A DNA stretch of 27,675 nucleotides from Eubacteriales bacterium (GTDB lineage: Bacteria; Bacillota; Clostridia; Peptostreptococcales; Anaerovoracaceae): assembly GCA_029098205.1 (NCBI GenBank), contig JAQXNW010000080.1:1-27675 (forward strand), written 5' to 3'. Positions 23,892 through 27,675 of the stretch are shown here, one piece after another; the stretch's first letter is position 1, and each line of letters opens with the position of its first letter. The notes beneath the pieces were generated by a model, which did no database searches, was not told the origin of the DNA, and was given only the letters and a program-made list of their open reading frames with translations. The position numbers were made by a program, and so were the translations under genes.

Positions 23892-25514
23892 TTAATAGGC
23901 GGAAATGCTTCCGTCCGCCCGGGGCTCCGTTCCGCCGCAGTAGATTCCGTCTTCGTTTTTCCATATGATTTGCCCGCGTCCCATGTTCATGCGGCTCCGG
24001 ACGATTTCAACGTCGTGCCCTGCCGCCCGTAGCGATTCGGCGGTTCCTTCCGGAAATTCGGGCTCAATCTGGATCTTTTTCCCGGAAGTCCACTGAAAGC
24101 GCGGCGCATCCAGTGCCTCCTGCGGGTTCATATTGTAATCGATTAAGTTTAGAAGAACCTGAATATGCGCCTGCGGCTGCATAAAACCGCCCATGATACC
24201 GAACGGACCGATCGGTTTCCCATCCTTCATTAAAAAACCGGGGATAATCGTGTGGTACGAACGCTTTCCGCCGGCGATACAGTTATCGCTTTCGGGATCC
24301 AGCGAGAAATTTGCGCCGCGGTTCTGAAGGGCGATGCCGGTGCCGGGAACAACGACGCCGGAGCCGAAGGTCATGTAATGGCTCTGGATGAAGGAAACCA
24401 TGTTCCCTTCGCCGTCTGCGGTGCAGAAATAGACCGTGTCTCCGGACCAGGGCATACCGGCCTTCGGCATGGATGCGGTCCGCCCGATTTCCCTTCTTCT
24501 TGCATCCGCGTATTTTTCGGAAAGAAGCGCGGAAAGCGGCGTTTTCATAAAATCCGGATCGGCGACGAAGGTTTTCGCGTCCGTGAAGGACAGCTTTGTC
24601 GCTTCGATGATTTGATGAAGCGTCTCCGGCGAAAATCGATTTTCACCCAGAGGAAGACCTTTGAGAAGGTTCATCGTCATTAGGACTGTGATTCCATGAC
24701 CGTTCGGAGGCATTTCGAAGATATCGTATCCGTGATACCGCACAGAGACAGGATCCGCCCAGACCGGATGATAATCCCGAAAATCCTCTTTTGAAATAAA
24801 TCCGCCGGTTCGATCCGACCATGCGGCGATTTTTTCGGACAAAGTCCCTCGGTACAGGCTTTTGCCGTCTGTATTCGCGATTTCTTCCAGCGAATCCGCG
24901 AAATCCGGATTTCGGAAAACTTCCCCGGCATGGTAGGGTTCGCCGTCTTTTGTGTATGTTTTTATCCATGGGCTGAATAGCTCCGGATTTTCCCGGGCAA
25001 GCGGGACAAATCTCTGACAGCCTTCTTTCCATAAACGGCTTCCGTTTACAGGAACGGGGAATCCTTCCCGCGCAGTCCGAATGGCCGGTTCCGCAAGCTC
25101 ACGGAGCGGTTTGGAGCCAAAACGTCTGGACAGCTCGCCCCAGGCGCTGACGGCTCCAGGGACCATAACCGGGATCCAACCTTCCTTCGGCATTTCCGTA
25201 TAACCCATGGCTTTGATTTTCGAAGCCGAAAGGGAGAGCGGCGCCCGGCCGGAGCCATTGATTCCGTAAAGCTTCTGCTCTTTCTCATTCCAGTACATAA
25301 CGAAGCAGTCGCTACCCAGATCGTTGCTTCCCGGCTCGGTCAAAGCCAGCATCATCGCCATTGTCAGAGCCGCGTCCATCGCATTCCCGCCTTCCTGGAG
25401 AACATGAAGTCCTTCTGAAGACGCGAGCGGGGATGTGGAGCAGGTCATTCCGTTTTTAGCGTATATCACTGTGCGGCGGGAAGGAAAACGGTACATTAAA
25501 GGATCAAAATTCAT
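23892..25514 (-). CDS. Gamma-glutamyltransferase-like N-terminal nucleophile hydrolase, no signal peptide
   Basis: A 540-residue member of the gamma-glutamyltranspeptidase family, the only minus-strand gene here. Family features in order: PLASSEGLHVLQEGGNAMDAAL, NGSGRAP around residues 87-92, the self-processing site before Thr360 in SGDTVYFCTAD, ALQNRG, GKRSYHTIIPGF and GGFMQPQAHIQVL. Thr360 should become the N-terminal nucleophile after cleavage into two chains. There is no signal peptide, unlike classical periplasmic or secreted glutathione-degrading enzymes, so it resembles cytoplasmic YwrD-like members. The true substrate is not known. The start has AGGAGG nine bases upstream on the minus strand. 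It is convergent with deoD and divergent from msrA. Confidence 0.88.
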   Translation of the reverse strand: MNFDPLMYRFPSRRTVIYAKNGMTCSTSPLASSEGLHVLQEGGNAMDAALTMAMMLALTEPGSNDLGSDCFVMYWNEKEQKLYGINGSGRAPLSLSASKIKAMGYTEMPKEGWIPVMVPGAVSAWGELSRRFGSKPLRELAEPAIRTAREGFPVPVNGSRLWKEGCQRFVPLARENPELFSPWIKTYTKDGEPYHAGEVFRNPDFADSLEEIANTDGKSLYRGTLSEKIAAWSDRTGGFISKEDFRDYHPVWADPVSVRYHGYDIFEMPPNGHGITVLMTMNLLKGLPLGENRFSPETLHQIIEATKLSFTDAKTFVADPDFMKTPLSALLSEKYADARRREIGRTASMPKAGMPWSGDTVYFCTADGEGNMVSFIQSHYMTFGSGVVVPGTGIALQNRGANFSLDPESDNCIAGGKRSYHTIIPGFLMKDGKPIGPFGIMGGFMQPQAHIQVLLNLIDYNMNPQEALDAPRFQWTSGKKIQIEPEFPEGTAESLRAAGHDVEIVRSRMNMGRGQIIWKNEDGIYCGGTEPRADGSISAY

Positions 25515-25758
25515 GATATTTCCTCCTGAATTCCGGGTATACAGCCTTTGTCAGTAGCGGGCGTTCTGCTCGCCGGGCATAACATAATAAAGTGAGCGGT
25601 TTTCTCGGTGTGCGTCGGTTCGGTCCGGGTATTCCGGCAGTTTTTACTGAGGCAACTCCCGAAGCGGACGCTATTTTATTTATTATAACTGAATATGCAG
25701 GGAACCGTACAGTATTTCATCGAAAATGCTGTTCCTGATAATGGAATTTGATCTTTTT
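25515..25758. promoter_or_regulatory. Divergent intergenic region between the GGT-like gene and msrA
   Basis: On the minus strand a TATAAT occupies 25687-25682 in an AT-rich stretch, a possible -10 for the GGT-like gene, but no convincing -35 precedes it. A GGCG/CGCC hairpin near 25562-25576 falls in the would-be leader. No coding frame here is supported. Confidence 0.35.
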
Positions 25759-25769
25759 TATGGTATAAT
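25759..25769 (+). promoter_or_regulatory. Extended -10 promoter for msrA
   Basis: TATGGTATAAT, identical to the ATP synthase promoter 11-mer, has a perfect -10 (25764-25769) with the TGn extension and no clear -35. The msrA start is 33 nt after it. Confidence 0.7.
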
Positions 25770-25801
25770 TATTACTCTTGATGGAGAAGTGGAGGAGAAA
25801 A

Positions 25802-26308
25802 ATGACGAATATCTATCTTGCGGGAGGATGCTTCTGGGGCGTACAGAAGTTCTTTGATCAGTTTGCCGCGGTGGAGGAGACGGAAACCGGGTACGCAAAC
25901 GGGGAGACAGAAAATCCGACCTACGAGGAGGTTTGCTGGGATTCCGGACACGCGGAGACAGTAAAGGTGGTTTTCGATGAGCAGCAGCTTTCGCTGACCG
26001 GACTTCTTCATTATTATTTCAGGATCATTGACCCGATTTCGGTGAATCGGCAGGGATTCGACGTCGGAAAACAGTACCGTACGGGAATTTATTACGACGA
26101 TCCGTCGCTGCTTCCGGAAATCCGGGCCGTGATAGAAGAACAGACGGAGAAGGTGGGGCAGCCTCTCGCCGTCGAGGTGATGCCGCTGGAAAATTATTAT
26201 ACGGCGGAGCCTTATCATCAGAAGTATCTCGACCGGATACCGACTGGATACTGCCATATCAAGCCATATCTGATGCATCTGGAAGAGAAGGAAGGTAGTA
26301 GGAGCTAA
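25802..26308 (+). CDS. msrA: Peptide-methionine (S)-S-oxide reductase
   Basis: MsrA reduces the S form of methionine sulfoxide in proteins, a repair step after oxidative damage. The 168-residue protein starts with the catalytic motif GGCFWG (Cys10). GYANGETENPTYEEVC and SGHAETV follow, then the substrate-side segment QYRTGIYY. Length is normal, and no fused MsrB domain is present. The ATG at 25802 has GGAGGAG six bases upstream; longer in-frame starts at 25778 and 25781 would overlap that site. The purine permease ATG follows the TAA with no gap, so the two are co-transcribed and probably coupled. Confidence 0.95.
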   Translation: MTNIYLAGGCFWGVQKFFDQFAAVEETETGYANGETENPTYEEVCWDSGHAETVKVVFDEQQLSLTGLLHYYFRIIDPISVNRQGFDVGKQYRTGIYYDDPSLLPEIRAVIEEQTEKVGQPLAVEVMPLENYYTAEPYHQKYLDRIPTGYCHIKPYLMHLEEKEGSRS

Positions 26309-27675
26309 ATGGAAAAGTATTTTAAGCTGAAGGAGCGGGGGACGGATGTTCGTACGGAGATTTCATCTGGTGTGACGACGTTCCTGGCGATGGTGTACAT
26401 TCTTGCCGTAAACCCAAGCATCCTGAGCGCAGCAGGGATGGACAGCGGGTCTGTGTTTACAGCCACATGTATTTCGGCTGGAGTCGCGACTTTCTGCATG
26501 GCTTTCTTGGCAAATTATCCGGTTGCTTTGGCATCCGGAATGGGTCTTAACGCGTACTTCGCATATACGGTTGTGCCGAACATCGCGGCGATGGGGGTCG
26601 ATAAGCCATATCAGATCGCGCTGACGGCCGTGCTCGTGGAAGGAATTATTTTCATTCTTCTTTCGCTTACGAATTTTCGCGAGAAATTGGTGAATGACAT
26701 TCCGGAAAATCTGAAGCATGCGATTACGGCTGGTATCGGTCTGTTTATCGCCATTATCGGTCTTAAGAATGCGGGCATTGTCGCGAACGATGATTCTACG
26801 CTTATTACATTCGGAAGTCTTCGTTCTCCTGGCGTTGCGCTGGCTCTGATCGGAATCCTAATCGTCGCGATCCTTTATCACCGGAATGTAAGAGGATATA
26901 TCCTGATCGGCATCCTCATCACATGGGGCCTTGGAATGATCGCGCAGCTTGCGGGATGGTATCATGTTGATCCGTCGAACGGGGTATATTCTCTGTTCCC
27001 GAGTTTTTCTCTTGGCAGTATTATTCCGAAGGATAAACATTGGTTTGATTTTAATTTTGCATGGGCAGGCAGCCATCTGATTGAATTTATTGTCATCTGC
27101 TTCTCATTCCTTTTTGTGGATATTTTCGATACAGTCGGAACTCTGATTGGTGTGGCTACGAAAGCGAATCTGCTGGATGAAGACGGAAAGCTGCCCTGCG
27201 CGAAGCAGGCTCTTCTGTCGGACGCGATCGGAACGGTGTTCGGCGCGGCCTGCGGAACATCAACGGTAACCAGTTTTGTGGAATCGACGGCGGGCGCCGC
27301 GAATGGCGGACGTACCGGTCTTACTTCCGTAACGACCGGAATTCTGTTCTTCTTAGCCCTGTTCTTGTCTCCGATTTTTTTGGCGATTCCGAGTTTCGCT
27401 ACGACACCGGCGCTCGTATGGGTCGGTCTTCTGATGCTCTCTTCTGTGAAGCAAGTGAAATTTGACGGAGATACGGCAGATTCGGTCGGCGCGTTCCTTG
27501 CGATCATCATGATGCCATTCACATCTTCCATTGCAAATGGTATAATGTGGGGGATGCTTAGCTGGGTTATCATTAAGGTATTCACCGGAAAAGTAAAAGA
27601 AGTTAGCCCGATTATGTGGATTGTTTTCTGCATGTTCGCAGCGTATGCGGTAAAATTGATTGCGGCGCCTACTAT
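26309..27675 (+). CDS. NCS2-family purine (guanine/hypoxanthine) permease, 3' end outside window
   Basis: A polytopic inner-membrane protein of which 455 codons are visible without a stop. It matches the AzgA/PbuG branch of the NCS2 family, which imports purine bases using ion symport. Supporting motifs are VTTFLAMVYILAVNP near the N-terminus, ASGMGLNAYFAYTVV, FVDIFDTVGTLIG with the acidic pair in a core helix, and GTSTVTSFVESTAG. At least ten hydrophobic stretches are visible. Family members have about 430-490 residues, so only a short end should be missing. It starts directly after msrA; the TAGTAGGAG bases within the msrA end supply a weak binding site. The substrate is inferred from the family. 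Confidence 0.93.
   Translation, partial: MEKYFKLKERGTDVRTEISSGVTTFLAMVYILAVNPSILSAAGMDSGSVFTATCISAGVATFCMAFLANYPVALASGMGLNAYFAYTVVPNIAAMGVDKPYQIALTAVLVEGIIFILLSLTNFREKLVNDIPENLKHAITAGIGLFIAIIGLKNAGIVANDDSTLITFGSLRSPGVALALIGILIVAILYHRNVRGYILIGILITWGLGMIAQLAGWYHVDPSNGVYSLFPSFSLGSIIPKDKHWFDFNFAWAGSHLIEFIVICFSFLFVDIFDTVGTLIGVATKANLLDEDGKLPCAKQALLSDAIGTVFGAACGTSTVTSFVESTAGAANGGRTGLTSVTTGILFFLALFLSPIFLAIPSFATTPALVWVGLLMLSSVKQVKFDGDTADSVGAFLAIIMMPFTSSIANGIMWGMLSWVIIKVFTGKVKEVSPIMWIVFCMFAAYAVKLIAAPT

Noticed and set aside
23727..24032. Forward open frame in the convergent deoD/GGT region
   Set aside because: It runs through the bidirectional terminator and into the antisense of the GGT-like gene, with no recognisable protein pattern.
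27538..27546. TGG-TATAAT promoter-like element inside the permease gene
   Set aside because: It lies within a conserved coding stretch, and no gene start follows within the window.

Overview
The window looks like a chromosomal segment of an anaerobic, Gram-positive-lineage bacterium (Bacillota, most likely Clostridia), with base composition near half GC by eye. The reasons are the pheT-zapA-mutS2 order, purine-rich AGGAGG-type ribosome binding sites, a complete F-type ATP synthase operon, a FeoA-FeoA-FeoB locus followed by the small Cys-rich FeoB-associated membrane protein typical of Firmicutes, and several oxygen-sensitive Fe-S proteins (radical SAM, a DUF523/TudS-like protein, an aldo/keto reductase with ferredoxin-type clusters). 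The genus cannot be read from this sequence. Every protein gene is on the + strand except one gamma-glutamyltransferase-like gene. No prophage, insertion sequence, CRISPR array or defence island is visible.

Region 1 (1-9114) is a tightly packed housekeeping run: pheT (5' end missing), zapA, mutS2, a DUF523 gene, argS, a radical SAM gene and a TPR gene. Most gaps are under 100 nt, so it may be one long transcription unit for translation, division and recombination control. Region 2 (9115-9517) is a 400-nt AT-rich intergenic stretch. It has a probable terminator, short repeats, an extended -10 promoter and a hairpin-rich leader for the ATP synthase operon.

Region 3 (9518-16351) is the ATP synthase operon in the order atpB-E-F-H-A-G-D-C, with an AtpI-like membrane gene at its 3' end rather than its usual 5' position, closed by a strong terminator. 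Its epsilon subunit lacks the C-terminal helical domain and its a subunit carries a long hydrophilic tail. Region 4 (16352-19672) is ferrous iron uptake: a promoter overlapped by a dyad that could be a metal-regulator operator, two feoA genes, feoB, a terminator and the FeoB-associated Cys-rich protein under a likely separate promoter.

Region 5 (19871-20265) is a tRNA operon (Asn-GTT, Leu-TAA, initiator Met-CAT) with promoter and terminator. Region 6 (20388-23815) carries a Fe-S aldo/keto reductase, a five-unit degenerate 27-nt tandem repeat whose last unit supplies promoter elements, a DUF362 gene and a DeoD-type purine nucleoside phosphorylase with two changed active-site positions, closed by a bidirectional terminator. 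Region 7 (23892-27675) has the minus-strand gamma-glutamyltransferase-like gene, and divergently msrA followed without a gap by an NCS2-family purine permease that runs off the window end.

I did not find a convincing undescribed multi-gene system. The points most worth checking are the ATP synthase architecture, the DeoD active-site changes, the tandem repeat with its embedded promoter and the putative feo operator.
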